DNA of 64,000 nt from Atlantibacter subterraneus (GCF_007570865.1 NZ_VLPS01000010.1:62001-126000), one strand, 5' to 3'; shown: positions 37,814 through 47,076, numbered from the stretch's first letter. Notes: generated from the sequence alone by a model not told the origin. Numbers and translations: made by a program.

Positions 37814-38275
37814 ATGGATAATCAGCCTCTGAGTTTTATTAAAGACAAATTTACTGTCACAACCGATCCCGCCTTTTTTCAACTGGAAGCCATTCACGAT
37901 TACCTCTCTCAATCGTCCTGGGCGCCTGGCATTGATGCTGAAACGGTCAGGATATCCGTCCAGAACAGCCTTTGTTTTGCTCTTCTGGATGGAACAAGAC
38001 AAATCGGATTCGCCCGGCTGGTCACAGACTATGCCACTTTTGGTTATTTGTGTGACGTCTACGTGCTAAATGATTATCAGAAGAGTGGTCTCGGCCGTTG
38101 GCTGATTGAATGCTGTCACGCCCATCCGCTGATGTCACGTCTGCGACGGATAATGCTGGTCACTGACAGCGCGCCCTGGCTATATCAGAAGCTGGGGTAT
38201 GCCCCTCTGAACCGGAAAGATTTTGTCTGGCAAATCAATCGACAAGACATTTATCGTAAAGCCGGGCAAAAATAA
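37814..38275 (+). CDS. GNAT-family N-acetyltransferase
   Basis: A 153-residue GNAT enzyme that transfers an acetyl group from acetyl-CoA to an amine. The fold is read from RQIGFARLVTDYATFGYLCDVYV (beta strands 4-5), the acetyl-CoA loop NDYQKSGLGRWLIE and SAPWLYQKLGY at the C-terminus. This sub-branch (YLCDVYV, APWLYQKLGY) is common next to metabolic genes. It is divergent from the B3/B4 gene with an AAGGAG ribosome site. The substrate is unknown; an amino acid or small amine is plausible from its neighbours. Confidence 0.87.
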   Translation: MDNQPLSFIKDKFTVTTDPAFFQLEAIHDYLSQSSWAPGIDAETVRISVQNSLCFALLDGTRQIGFARLVTDYATFGYLCDVYVLNDYQKSGLGRWLIECCHAHPLMSRLRRIMLVTDSAPWLYQKLGYAPLNRKDFVWQINRQDIYRKAGQK

Positions 38276-38337
38276 GAATACCGCGTCCGGCGGCACCTTG
38301 CTTTCTGGATGCCCATCCTGGAGTGAGTGACCAGACT

Positions 38338-39276
38338 TTATTGGTTTGGCAATTGTGCTCTGCGTATTTCGGTATGTTTAAAACAGTGGCGTATTGAATC
38401 CATCACGCGTTCGCAGACGGGGGGAAGTTCACAATCGGCCAATCGCAAAATCCCCAGGGTTAATGTCAGTGCCAGTGGTGGAGACACATGAAGCTTCACA
38501 ACATTACCCGTTTCAACAGCACGTATCATAGAAATATCAGTCGCTGCGAGGATGGCGTCACTGGAATCCAGGAGATGGCGAACGAGCTGAAAGTCGTTAC
38601 TCATTACGCGGAAATGTTGGTACAGGCCAGAGTGTAAGTCATAAAGACTTTCCATATGCTCCACAACCGCAGGATCAAAATAACCGGCAGCAATCACCAT
38701 CGGCCATGCTTTGATCATTGCGATATCAATATCTGTTGTTTTCGCCAGAGGATGTTGACTGCTGGCATACCATGCAAAACCGCAGGTAAACAGGCTTTCA
38801 ACCACTAAATCTTGTTGATAGCGCGCAATACTTGCATCACCGACAAAGAAGTCAATTTGTCGGGTGCGTAGCAAATTCAGCAGCGGTGCGGAGGTATCCA
38901 CGCTGAAGTTAATCTGCACTTCCGGCAAATCGCGCAGCAGTTTATCCAGTAAAGGGCAAATGAGTTCATCCATGAGTGAAGAGCCCATACCCAATGCGAC
39001 CCGTCCTGATTTCCCTGATTGCATCATCTGTAAGTGACGTTTTCCTTCATTCTCATTCATCACTATCCGGCGGGCAGTGGCTTCCCATGCAAGCGCATAC
39101 GGCGTTGGCCGCAGGCGACGATCGCTGCGCGTAAACAAGGGCACATTTAACTGTTCTTCCAGTGCGCGAATGCTGCGTGAAAAGGCTGGCTGGCTCAGAT
39201 GCACTTCTTCCGCAGCGGCACTCAATGAGGGATTGTCCAGCAAAGCGATAAAGTGTTTCAGCTGACGGGTATTCAT
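38338..39276 (-). CDS. LysR-family transcriptional regulator
   Basis: A 312-residue LTTR. The N-terminal winged helix (MNTRQLKHFIALLDNPSLSA to RALEEQLNVPLFTRSDRRL) is followed by a ligand-binding domain. It is divergent from the hydrolase-transporter operon that starts 105 bases away, the classic layout in which an LTTR controls the neighbouring operon and itself. The gap holds the palindrome ATTTAGCTAAAT at 39352-39363, and inverted ATGCA/TGCAT elements that could form the regulator site. The ligand is unknown. Confidence 0.9.
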   Translation of the reverse strand: MNTRQLKHFIALLDNPSLSAAAEEVHLSQPAFSRSIRALEEQLNVPLFTRSDRRLRPTPYALAWEATARRIVMNENEGKRHLQMMQSGKSGRVALGMGSSLMDELICPLLDKLLRDLPEVQINFSVDTSAPLLNLLRTRQIDFFVGDASIARYQQDLVVESLFTCGFAWYASSQHPLAKTTDIDIAMIKAWPMVIAAGYFDPAVVEHMESLYDLHSGLYQHFRVMSNDFQLVRHLLDSSDAILAATDISMIRAVETGNVVKLHVSPPLALTLTLGILRLADCELPPVCERVMDSIRHCFKHTEIRRAQLPNQ

Positions 39277-39351
39277 GACGGCCCCACTTGCAATTTATGC
39301 ATGGAATTGGCGATTAATCTGCATTTCACGAAAGTTAAACAAATAAGTAAC

Positions 39352-39363
39352 ATTTAGCTAAAT
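39352..39363. promoter_or_regulatory. Palindrome in the LysR-hydrolase intergenic region
   Basis: ATTTAGCTAAAT is a perfect 12-base dyad ending 18 bases before the hydrolase start, a possible regulator or promoter-proximal site. Confidence 0.35.
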
Positions 39364-39381
39364 TTTGTTCAACGGGAAAAT

Positions 39382-40215
39382 ATGATGCAAAGCATAGACC
39401 TCGCTAACCCCCGGCCAGTAGTAGCGGTGATCTGCGATCGAATCAGTTATTTCCAGCATCCAGTGCATGCGGTGCCGGAAACCTATCTCCGGGCGTTACA
39501 TGAAGCGGCAAATGTGATGCCAGTGTTATTGCCTGTCAGCCCGGAGATGCTTGATTTACCGACGTTATTATCAACGGTGGATGGTGTCATGTTGCCAGGT
39601 AGCCCGTCGAATGTCGCCGCGGAGCGCTATCAGGCCGAACCGCTACCGGAGCAGACGCTGAAGGATATTTATCGCGATGAAACCGTTTTTTCATTACTTC
39701 CCCAGGTGATAGAGCAGGGCATCCCTCTGTTAGCTATCTGTCGGGGTTTTCAGGAGCTCAATGTATTTTTTGGCGGAACTCTCCATCGTGCCGTCCATGA
39801 GCGGCCTAATGCGCTGGATCATCGGGAAGGCTGCCACGATCGTCCTTTAACTTGCTGGTATGAAGACAGTCATTTCGTCGAGATTATGCCCTGCGGGTTG
39901 CTTTCGACGCTGACAAGAGCGCCACACGTTAGCGTTAACTCACTTCATCATCAGGGTGTCAGTACGCTGGGGCAGGGATTGCGCATCGAGGCTCTTGCGC
40001 CAGATGGACTGATTGAAGCATTTACCGCTTCGGACTCTCCCGGCCTGGTACTGGGGCTGCAGTGGCACCCTGAAATGTCACTGGGGCACAGCCCATTAGC
40101 ACAGCAGATCTTCTCTCACTACGGCGATGCCTGCCGACAACGTCAGCAATTTCGCTCTTCCCTTAATTTTTCTGGAGATAATAAAAATGAATCAATCCGC
40201 CCAGTCGCTGTTTAG
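39382..40215 (+). CDS. Class I glutamine-amidotransferase-like hydrolase (peptidase C26, PuuD-like)
   Basis: A 277-residue enzyme of the peptidase C26 family; PuuD hydrolyses gamma-glutamyl-GABA in the putrescine pathway. The catalytic triad is visible: Cys120 (PLLAICRGFQELNVFFGG), His229 and Glu231 (LQWHPEMS). The nearby SLHHQGV stretch is also typical. It is the first gene of a three-gene operon divergent from the LysR gene, and its 3' end overlaps the next gene by 29 bases. No other Puu genes are present, so the substrate is probably a different gamma-glutamyl or amide compound. Confidence 0.87.
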   Translation: MMQSIDLANPRPVVAVICDRISYFQHPVHAVPETYLRALHEAANVMPVLLPVSPEMLDLPTLLSTVDGVMLPGSPSNVAAERYQAEPLPEQTLKDIYRDETVFSLLPQVIEQGIPLLAICRGFQELNVFFGGTLHRAVHERPNALDHREGCHDRPLTCWYEDSHFVEIMPCGLLSTLTRAPHVSVNSLHHQGVSTLGQGLRIEALAPDGLIEAFTASDSPGLVLGLQWHPEMSLGHSPLAQQIFSHYGDACRQRQQFRSSLNFSGDNKNESIRPVAV

Positions 40216-41272
40216 CCGGAGTTACGCCGAAGCGCGACAAGCGTTTATCGCTGCTGCTCATGGTCGCGAGTTACACGTTGATAGTTATCTCCTGGATTTA
40301 CCCGGCAGTGAAGGAGAGATGCTGGCAACGGATGTGGTTCTGGATGGGCCGGAAGACGCCGCAAACCTTATTATTACTATCAGTGGCGTGCATGGCGTGG
40401 AGGGCTATCCCGGCTCGGCGATACAGCGCGGGTTGCTGGAAATGGGGCCGCTTGAGCAAGCGAATACCGCCGTGCTGCATGTTCATGCGATTAACCCGTG
40501 GGGATTTTCCTGGTCGCACCGTACCACCCAGGAAAACGTCGATCTTAACCGCAATTTCGTCGATTTTTCAGCACCGCTCCCGGTTAACGATCGTTATTCT
40601 GATATTCATAATTTACTGTTGCCGGCAAGTTGGCCGCCGCCTGCTGAAAGTGAAGAACAGTTACGGGCGCTGGCGAAAGTCTGGGGCGATAAAGGATACC
40701 AGTGCGCGGTAAGCCTTGGACAATACCGTTTCCCCGATGGGCTACATTATGGGGGCGACAAACCCACCTGGAGTAATGAAACGTTTCGTACTATTTTGCG
40801 GCGTTACGCAACTCGCTGTCAGCGTATTGGCTCGCTTGATATTCATACCGGGCTCGGGCCATACGGCTACGGCGAACGTATTTTTGGCTGTGAATTCGAA
40901 GATGCCTCTCTGTTACGCGCCCGGGACTGGTGGGGAGATACCATTACCTCAGTCAATACAGGCAGCTCGACCAGTGTTCCACTGACGGGGCCGATTCAGG
41001 CGGCGTTGTTTCGCGAGTGTGAGCAGGCGGAACAAACGAATATCTGCCTGGAATATGGGACATACCCACAAGTACAAACCGTACTGGCAATGCGTGGGGC
41101 ACACTGGTTAACCCGCTTTGGTAGTGATGATCCACGGCAATGCGCAGCGCTCCGCCAGAGTCTGAAGGACGCATTCAATCCCCAGGATCCGTGGTGGCAG
41201 AATGAGATTTGGACCCAGGGAAAACGCGTTTTCCTGCAGGCCGTCGCGGGCATTAACCGCCACCCATCATGA
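40187..41272 (+). CDS. DUF2817 / M14-like zinc metallohydrolase
   Basis: A 361-residue protein of the DUF2817 group within the M14 carboxypeptidase superfamily (includes deacylases and amidohydrolases). The predicted zinc ligands are His69 and Glu72 (SGVHGVEGYPGSA) and His220 (SLDIHTGLGPYG). HAINPWGFSW, ENVDLNRNF and a C-terminal catalytic Glu near 289 (CLEYGT) complete the site. The ATG at 40187 with a GGAG site is chosen over the open frame starting at 40127. It is second in the operon. It may deacylate or cut a peptide-like compound imported by the downstream transporter. Confidence 0.85.
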   Translation: MNQSAQSLFSRSYAEARQAFIAAAHGRELHVDSYLLDLPGSEGEMLATDVVLDGPEDAANLIITISGVHGVEGYPGSAIQRGLLEMGPLEQANTAVLHVHAINPWGFSWSHRTTQENVDLNRNFVDFSAPLPVNDRYSDIHNLLLPASWPPPAESEEQLRALAKVWGDKGYQCAVSLGQYRFPDGLHYGGDKPTWSNETFRTILRRYATRCQRIGSLDIHTGLGPYGYGERIFGCEFEDASLLRARDWWGDTITSVNTGSSTSVPLTGPIQAALFRECEQAEQTNICLEYGTYPQVQTVLAMRGAHWLTRFGSDDPRQCAALRQSLKDAFNPQDPWWQNEIWTQGKRVFLQAVAGINRHPS

Positions 41273-41291
41273 GACATTCCTGGAGAACAGC

Positions 41292-42614
41292 ATGAGCCAA
41301 ACTATCGAAAGCCAGGTTACGCAGCCTGTTCACTGGCGGGTCATTGCTGCTGCGGTGGCTGGCAACGCTTTTGAAGTTTATGACTTCGTCATTTATGCCT
41401 ATTTTGCCGTGTATATAGGCCAGGCATTTTTTCCCGTTACCGGGGACTATGGCAGTTTATTGGTAGCCACTGCCACCTTCGGCGTCGGATTTTTTACCCG
41501 GCCATTGGGCGCATTGTTTATCGGGAGTTATGCCGACCGGGTGGGGCGTAAACCGGCAATGATTTTGACAGTAACGCTTATTACCCTGGGTACGCTTGGG
41601 ATTGCCGCCACGCCGGGTTACGCGACGATCGGTATGGCCGCACCGGTCATCATCGTATTGTGCCGACTGATACAGGGTGTGGCCCTTGGCGGAGAAGTGG
41701 GGCCGGCAGCCTCGCTACTGATTGAATCGGCACCAGCCGATAAACGCGGACGTTATGCCTGCTGGCAAATTGCCAGCCAGGGCATAGCGGTCACCGTTGG
41801 CGGTTTGTTTGGCGTGATCATTACTTCATCTATGTCTGCAGAGAATTTGCAAAGCTGGGGATGGCGTTTACCGTTTATCTTCAGTCTGCTTATGGTGCCG
41901 CTAACGATCTATATCCGCCGTAATTTGCCGGAAACGCTTCATGAGTCGGTAAAAAAAGAGAAGAGCACTGCCAACATATTGAAAGGCATGTGGCGCGAGA
42001 ACCGCAGCTTACTGCTGATTGGCCTGGGGATCATGATGGTGGTCAGTGTCACCTCACAGTTAATAAACTACATGACGTCCTATGCCATTAAAACGCTGCA
42101 TCTGCATCCGAGCGTTGCACAAACCAGTATTTTGATTGCCGGGCTCATTTCTTTTTTCGGAGCACTGGCAGCCGGGCGGCTGTGTGACAGATATGGCCGT
42201 AAAAAAGTATTGATATTGCCGGTACTGGCATTGAGCGTAGTAGTAATACCGTTATTCACCTGGCTGCATGAGGCACCGGATGCGGCACGCTTGCTGACGG
42301 TGACGTTTGTGGTCTCTACACTGATTACGTTTCCCACCACCGCATTATTGGTTGTGGTGCCGGAGATGTTGCCGGGCAAGTTCCGCAGTACGGGCACCTC
42401 ACTGATTTACGCACTCGGTTCGGCATTGTTTGGCGGGAGTACGCATTTTATTTTGACTGCCTTACTTGCATGGACCAATCATCCTGTCGCGCCGGCCTAT
42501 TACGTGCTGTTTGCTACGGCGATAAGCCTGTGCGCAATGTCACTTTTACCGGAATCACGTCGTCCCGAAGAAAGCGCACAGCCTGGCCATTATTTGTCGA
42601 GCAGCCGTGATTAA
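41292..42614 (+). CDS. MFS transporter, metabolite:H+ symporter (MHS) family
   Basis: A 440-residue inner-membrane carrier with about twelve hydrophobic segments. MHS features are WRVIAAAVAGNAFEVYDFVIYAYFA at the start, read in two parts as the family's GN-x-xE-x-YD/F motif, the loop GSYADRVGRKPAM (motif A) and GVALGGEVGPAA. Related carriers move organic acids, betaines or proline with protons. The ATG at 41292 follows a GGAGAA site. It is third in the operon and followed by a good terminator. Its cargo is presumably the substrate of the two upstream hydrolases. Confidence 0.88.
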   Translation: MSQTIESQVTQPVHWRVIAAAVAGNAFEVYDFVIYAYFAVYIGQAFFPVTGDYGSLLVATATFGVGFFTRPLGALFIGSYADRVGRKPAMILTVTLITLGTLGIAATPGYATIGMAAPVIIVLCRLIQGVALGGEVGPAASLLIESAPADKRGRYACWQIASQGIAVTVGGLFGVIITSSMSAENLQSWGWRLPFIFSLLMVPLTIYIRRNLPETLHESVKKEKSTANILKGMWRENRSLLLIGLGIMMVVSVTSQLINYMTSYAIKTLHLHPSVAQTSILIAGLISFFGALAAGRLCDRYGRKKVLILPVLALSVVVIPLFTWLHEAPDAARLLTVTFVVSTLITFPTTALLVVVPEMLPGKFRSTGTSLIYALGSALFGGSTHFILTALLAWTNHPVAPAYYVLFATAISLCAMSLLPESRRPEESAQPGHYLSSSRD

Positions 42615-42649
42615 ACCAGGCCGAATAACTCAGTAACCCGAACACCCGC

Positions 42650-42685
42650 GGCTCATTATGCATAACGCATAGTGAGCCTTTTTAC
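42650..42685 (+). terminator. Terminator of the hydrolase-transporter operon
   Basis: GGCTCATTATGC and GCATAGTGAGCC pair with one mismatch over four bases and are followed by TTTTT, 36 bases after the MHS gene. Confidence 0.85.
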
Positions 42686-42808
42686 GTCGTTTTTCCCACG
42701 TACTGACTTTAAGGCTGTGCGGGCAAATTATTAATTTGCCCCTTTCTTTATTTATCTGTCACTGGACCAACAATAGCGTCTGATGGCCGATTTAAATATC
42801 AAACTGAA

Positions 42809-43573
42809 TCAAGCAATTATAATGTTCAGATCTTTAGGGAAATTCATCTTCTTAATCTTTTTGTCTGGATCTGTGGTTACCAGACAATCAATCTCTTTCC
42901 AGTGCGCGACATGGGATGTGGCCCGGCTGTCTAATTTATGGCCGTCCGCAAGCACAATAGAGTTGTTGCTTTGTTTGATCATCTGGCGAGCAACGGCGGC
43001 TTCATTGATGTCCTGATCCATAATGCCTGATTCAGGGCTTACAGCACCGGCACCGATAACCGCGTAATCGGCATAAAATGAGCTAATGGCCTGAAGCGTG
43101 ACCGGGCCGACGCATTCCATTTTTGAAAGACCAAACTGCCCACCAATCAGGATCAAGTCAGTAGTGGAACTATCGTGGAATAAATTGGCGATCACAGGAG
43201 AATTAGTGAACACGGTAAGCTGCGGTATCGAACTGATTATTCTGGCAAACTCAAGCGTTGTCGTTCCAAAATCAATGAAGAGTGAATCCCCTGGCTTGAT
43301 GAGTTTTGCTGCAGCGACAGCGATATTCTTTTTATCGTCTTCAGCTAATTTCGCTCGTTGATTGAATTCCAGTTCAAATCCGAACTGCGCACTGACAGCC
43401 CCACCATGAATCTTCTTGATATGGCGTAATTCTTCCAGTTTATTGAGATCCCGGCGAATGGTTTCCTGCGAAACTCCAAACTCATCCGCCAGTTCATTAA
43501 CAAAGACCTGTCCGCTATCTTTCAGTTTTTCAAGAATAATGTTGCGGCGTTCGGAGCCATTTGAGTAATCCAT
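42809..43573 (-). CDS. DeoR/GlpR-family transcriptional regulator
   Basis: A 254-residue repressor of the DeoR family. The N-terminal winged helix is RRNIILEKLKDSG, then VSQETIRRDLNKLEE and IKKIHGGAV. The C-terminal sugar-phosphate-sensing domain starts at DSLFIDFGTTTLEFA and includes VIGAGAV and VLADGHKLDS. It is divergent from the kinase-transporter operon across a 403-base gap and is the likely local regulator. A phosphorylated product of the kinase is the probable effector by family precedent. Confidence 0.9.
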   Translation of the reverse strand: MDYSNGSERRNIILEKLKDSGQVFVNELADEFGVSQETIRRDLNKLEELRHIKKIHGGAVSAQFGFELEFNQRAKLAEDDKKNIAVAAAKLIKPGDSLFIDFGTTTLEFARIISSIPQLTVFTNSPVIANLFHDSSTTDLILIGGQFGLSKMECVGPVTLQAISSFYADYAVIGAGAVSPESGIMDQDINEAAVARQMIKQSNNSIVLADGHKLDSRATSHVAHWKEIDCLVTTDPDKKIKKMNFPKDLNIIIA

Positions 43574-43849
43574 TGTTCTACCTGCTATCGCACGTTAGGG
43601 GGGATCTTTTTTCATCAGTACAGCGCCCGGAAGCACTGTTGTTTTTATGTTGTTTTTTTGTGGAAATGATTATTGCATTCGAAAATGGGTATTACAACCT
43701 GAGCGCCGGGACTTTATGACTCTGTTGTACCGGATTGTTTTGATATCATTTTGATTTTACAGGGTAAATTTAATTTTTTCATCGTACTTCCAACCTCATG
43801 AACGCGTAAAAAACAGGCTCTAAAGTTTAGTTTTAAGGTCCTGATAAAA

Positions 43850-43865
43850 CATGATTCACGTCACA
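43850..43865 (+). promoter_or_regulatory. Possible CRP site upstream of the FGGY kinase
   Basis: CATGA, six bases, TCACA matches 8 of 10 CRP consensus positions, about 110 bases before the kinase start. TGTG-rich repeats (43879-43912) follow and could be DeoR-family half-sites. The rest of 43574-43976 holds no gene I can support. Confidence 0.4.
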
Positions 43866-43976
43866 TTTATTTGTTTATATGTGTAATTTGTGTTGCTTTA
43901 ATGTGTTTTTATGGTGGTATATTGTGAATGAAACGATGTTATCAACAAACAAGCCACAGTGAAGTTTAGAGGTTCT

Positions 43977-45419
43977 ATGCTCAACCAACGTTATGCAGCA
44001 ATCGATCAGGGTACGACGGGGACGCGTGTTGTTGTATTCGGTGAGGACGGGAAACATTTTTCTCCGGCTGCAATCGCACATAAGCAGCTCACACCGAATC
44101 CTGGCTGGGTTGAGCATGATCCCATGGAGATCCTGCGTAACATTCGTTCCTGCCTGAATCATTGCGGGGTAGTGGATGCAATTGGTCTGGCTCATCAGGG
44201 CGAAAGTATTGTGGCCTGGGATGCAAAATCTGGCCAACCGCTTTATAACGCCATCATCTGGCAGGATCAAAGAACCGATTCTGTGATCCGCAAAATGCGC
44301 GCGGAAGGTGTCGAAGAACGCGTGCGTGCAAAAACCGGTCTTCCTCTGGACACCTATTTTTCAGCCAGCAAATTTGGCTGGATCATGCGTAACGTGCCAG
44401 GGGCGGTAGAACTGGCGAAACGTGGAAGCTTGCGCCTCGGTACCATGGACGCTTTTTTTATGTTCCACCTGTGCGGCACACACGTCACGGATTACAACTC
44501 TGCCTCGCGAACGTCATTATTTAATATCCATTCCCTCGAATGGGATGCAGAGCTGTGCGCTCTGTTCGGCGTACCCATCGAAGCTCTTCCTGAAGTCCGG
44601 GATAATGTTGGTCATTTTGGTGATGTCCGATATGAAAGCACCACTGCCCCCCTGACTGCTTGTATCGTGGATCAGTTTGCCGGGACTTACGGTCATGGCT
44701 GTCGCGAACCGGGACAAATGAAAATCACATTTGGTACCGGGGCGTTCCTGCAGTCCATTACGGGAACTGACGTTCCCGATGCCAAAGGCTCTGGATTACT
44801 GCCAACCTTGTGCTGGAAGATGCCCGATGAAAAACCCGTATATGGGCTTGATGGCGGCGTCTATAACGCAGCATCGGCAATTAATTGGGCAGGTAAAATC
44901 GGCTTGTTTTCAGAAATTGAAGAGTTCAGCGATTTCCCGGATGAACCTGCAATTGCAAGGGGACTGGCGTTTGTTCCTGCTCTGTCTGGCCTGGGCTGCC
45001 CGTACTGGGATCGTTCTGCGGCAGGCGTATGGGCGGGTTTGTCTCTTGAAACCGAAAGAAAAGATATGCTTCAGTCGATACTCGAAGGGATCGCGGTACG
45101 GTCTGCTGAAGTCATCTTTGCAATGGATAAAGTAAGGCCTATCGGCGAAACGATTTCAATCGATGGAGGGCTATCTTCAAATACCTATTTCAAAGAGTTT
45201 CTCGCAACGTTAATCCAGAAGCGAATTATATCTCCGGCTAACAGAGAAATAACTGCACAAGGAGTGGCATTACTTGCACGCAAGGGTCTGGGGTTAAATT
45301 ACCCAATGAAGTTAAGAAATCAAAATACAATGACAGAACCTGGAAAACGCGATCTTCGTCCTTATTTTGAAAAATATAAAGACATTATCTCGCGTTCCCG
45401 TAACCTGCGCGGTGATTAA
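43977..45419 (+). CDS. FGGY-family carbohydrate kinase, glycerol-kinase-like
   Basis: A 480-residue kinase that phosphorylates a polyol or sugar with ATP. The N-terminal phosphate motif AAIDQGTTGTRVVVFGEDG is of the GlpK type. WQDQRTDS, ITFGTGAFLQSITG and SIDGGLSSNTYFKEFLATL are the later FGGY signatures. The protein is somewhat shorter than GlpK (about 500 residues). I use the ATG at 43977 with an AGAGG site; an in-frame GTG at 43959 would add six residues. It is the first gene of the operon with the EutH-type transporter. Its neighbours (GlpA-like oxidase, DeoR) echo the glp system, but a GlpF channel is absent. Confidence 0.88.
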   Translation: MLNQRYAAIDQGTTGTRVVVFGEDGKHFSPAAIAHKQLTPNPGWVEHDPMEILRNIRSCLNHCGVVDAIGLAHQGESIVAWDAKSGQPLYNAIIWQDQRTDSVIRKMRAEGVEERVRAKTGLPLDTYFSASKFGWIMRNVPGAVELAKRGSLRLGTMDAFFMFHLCGTHVTDYNSASRTSLFNIHSLEWDAELCALFGVPIEALPEVRDNVGHFGDVRYESTTAPLTACIVDQFAGTYGHGCREPGQMKITFGTGAFLQSITGTDVPDAKGSGLLPTLCWKMPDEKPVYGLDGGVYNAASAINWAGKIGLFSEIEEFSDFPDEPAIARGLAFVPALSGLGCPYWDRSAAGVWAGLSLETERKDMLQSILEGIAVRSAEVIFAMDKVRPIGETISIDGGLSSNTYFKEFLATLIQKRIISPANREITAQGVALLARKGLGLNYPMKLRNQNTMTEPGKRDLRPYFEKYKDIISRSRNLRGD

Positions 45420-45430
45420 GTGAGGCAAGT

Positions 45431-46681
45431 ATGTCGGAAATCGGCACTATTATTATTTATATTATTATGGCAGGCGCATTAGTCGGTGCTATTGCATCGG
45501 TAATTCGGCCTGAGAGTGGTCTGGGGAAAGAGTTCGTAAATGGTATACATTCTATCGGACCGGTATTTTTAGCTCAGGCAGGGATTATGGCTGCAATCCC
45601 CATTATCTCCTACGCTATTACCAATACCATTGGACCCCTTTTCCAGTCGATGGGTTCAGACGTATCTATCGCTGCATTATCTGTTATAGCGGTAGATATG
45701 GGGGGCTATCAACTTGCGGATGTAATTGCCTCTAATCGCGACCAGTGGATCACCGCGATGTTAATCGGTTATACGTCTGGAGCAAGTATTGTGTATCTGA
45801 TTCCAGTTGGGCTAATTATGCTTAATCGGCAGGATCATAAATACCTTGCGCTTGGAGCAATGGCGGGTTTGGTCAGCATCCCTTTTGGCGTGTTAATTTC
45901 GTTAATGTTTATCACCCTGAATAATATTCCTGTGCGCGATGTCATTTCAACGTCATCACCGGCGAATCATTATTTAACGATTGATTTTTTAAATGCACTC
46001 CAGCTATTAGCACCTTTGTTTGCATTCTGCTTCTTACTGGCAATTGGGCTTAAATATAAAACTGAATTGATGGTTAGTTGCTTCCTTGCCTTTGGGCGTC
46101 TGTGTGACGCATTTATAAAGCTGGTACTGGCAGCATGTATCGTTCAGCACTTCACCGGGGTGTTTACCAAAGTGTTTGGCGGGTGGGTTTTTGACCCTCT
46201 GTTTGCTGATGAAAAAGAGCTGTATCGGGCAATTGAAATCGCGGGATATATTGGCATTATGCTGGCTGGCACATTCCCGGTATGTTATCTGTTCCAGAAA
46301 CACTGTCAGCGCCCGATGAAGTTTATTGGCAGAAAGCTAAAACTTACCGATACGGGTGCACTGGGGATCGTTATGGTGCTGGCAAATATTATTGCTGTGT
46401 TCCATTTATTTAAATCCATGAGAGCACGGGATAAGGTTTTATGCGTGGCATTCGGCATCTGTGCGCAGGCGACATTGGGCGATCACCTTGCTTTTACGGC
46501 TAATTTCCAGCCAACGCTGGTCATTCCCATCATGCTGGGTAAATTCCTTGCCGGCGTGATTGCAATAGGCATTGCGATTTATATTTCTGTTCCGGCAGCG
46601 CAAAGGATGGAAAAGATTGATGATGAGCGTGAAAGCGCCGTCACAGGTCAGAATATTCTCACGGCTGAATCCGTTCCCTGA
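45431..46681 (+). CDS. EutH-family (ethanolamine permease-type) transporter
   Basis: A 416-residue integral membrane protein with about ten to eleven hydrophobic segments. It resembles EutH of ethanolamine utilisation (IRPESGLGKEFVNGIHSIGP at the start; AVDMGGYQLAD and LGDHLAFTANFQPTL later). EutH carries ethanolamine in the known operons. Here none of the Eut shell or ammonia-lyase genes is present and the partner is a GlpK-like kinase, so a different amino-alcohol or polyol is likely. It lies 11 bases after the kinase stop. Confidence 0.85.
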   Translation: MSEIGTIIIYIIMAGALVGAIASVIRPESGLGKEFVNGIHSIGPVFLAQAGIMAAIPIISYAITNTIGPLFQSMGSDVSIAALSVIAVDMGGYQLADVIASNRDQWITAMLIGYTSGASIVYLIPVGLIMLNRQDHKYLALGAMAGLVSIPFGVLISLMFITLNNIPVRDVISTSSPANHYLTIDFLNALQLLAPLFAFCFLLAIGLKYKTELMVSCFLAFGRLCDAFIKLVLAACIVQHFTGVFTKVFGGWVFDPLFADEKELYRAIEIAGYIGIMLAGTFPVCYLFQKHCQRPMKFIGRKLKLTDTGALGIVMVLANIIAVFHLFKSMRARDKVLCVAFGICAQATLGDHLAFTANFQPTLVIPIMLGKFLAGVIAIGIAIYISVPAAQRMEKIDDERESAVTGQNILTAESVP

Positions 46682-46719
46682 TTAACCCAAATTTATTTGT
46701 CATAAACTGGAGTTGAAAA

Positions 46720-47076
46720 ATGCGTAAGATTTTCCTGGCATGTCCTTATAGCCACGCGGATAAGGATGTTGTGCATGGCCGTTTTCTGGCATGTAACAAA
46801 GTGGCTGCTCAGATTATTGAAGCCGGACATGTCGTGTTTAGTCAGGTGAGTATGTCACATCCTGTCAATCTGGAACTACAGAAAACAGAGAAAGCCAATA
46901 TCGGCAAATTATGGGCCCCGGTCGATGCCGTTTTTCTGGATATGATGCAAGAACTCATTATTCTTGATTTGGAAGGTTGGGATAAAAGCGCCGGCATCCA
47001 GCGTGAAATTGAATTCTATAAAGCCCGGGGGCAGCGCGTGAGTTTATGGTCTGACGTTGAATCTGAATTTGCCTGA
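46720..47076 (+). CDS. DUF1937 protein (nucleoside 2-deoxyribosyltransferase-like fold)
   Basis: A 118-residue protein starting MRKIFLACPYSHADKDVVHGRF, the hallmark of the DUF1937/nucleoside 2-deoxyribosyltransferase-like group, with the acidic LDLEGWDKSAGIQREIEFY near the C-terminus. These enzymes handle N-glycosidic bonds, but DUF1937 members have no firm reaction. It is third in the kinase operon (38-base gap), followed by a terminator. Its presence hints that the substrate or an intermediate carries a glycosidic or ribosyl-like bond. Confidence 0.75.
   Translation: MRKIFLACPYSHADKDVVHGRFLACNKVAAQIIEAGHVVFSQVSMSHPVNLELQKTEKANIGKLWAPVDAVFLDMMQELIILDLEGWDKSAGIQREIEFYKARGQRVSLWSDVESEFA

Noticed and set aside
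43875..44270. 131-codon minus-strand frame over the FGGY kinase start
   Set aside because: Antisense to the kinase N-terminus with no ribosome site or recognisable protein; a shadow frame.
45431..46681. Calling the cluster an ethanolamine utilisation locus
   Set aside because: Only the transporter resembles Eut; no ammonia-lyase, shell or aldehyde genes are present.
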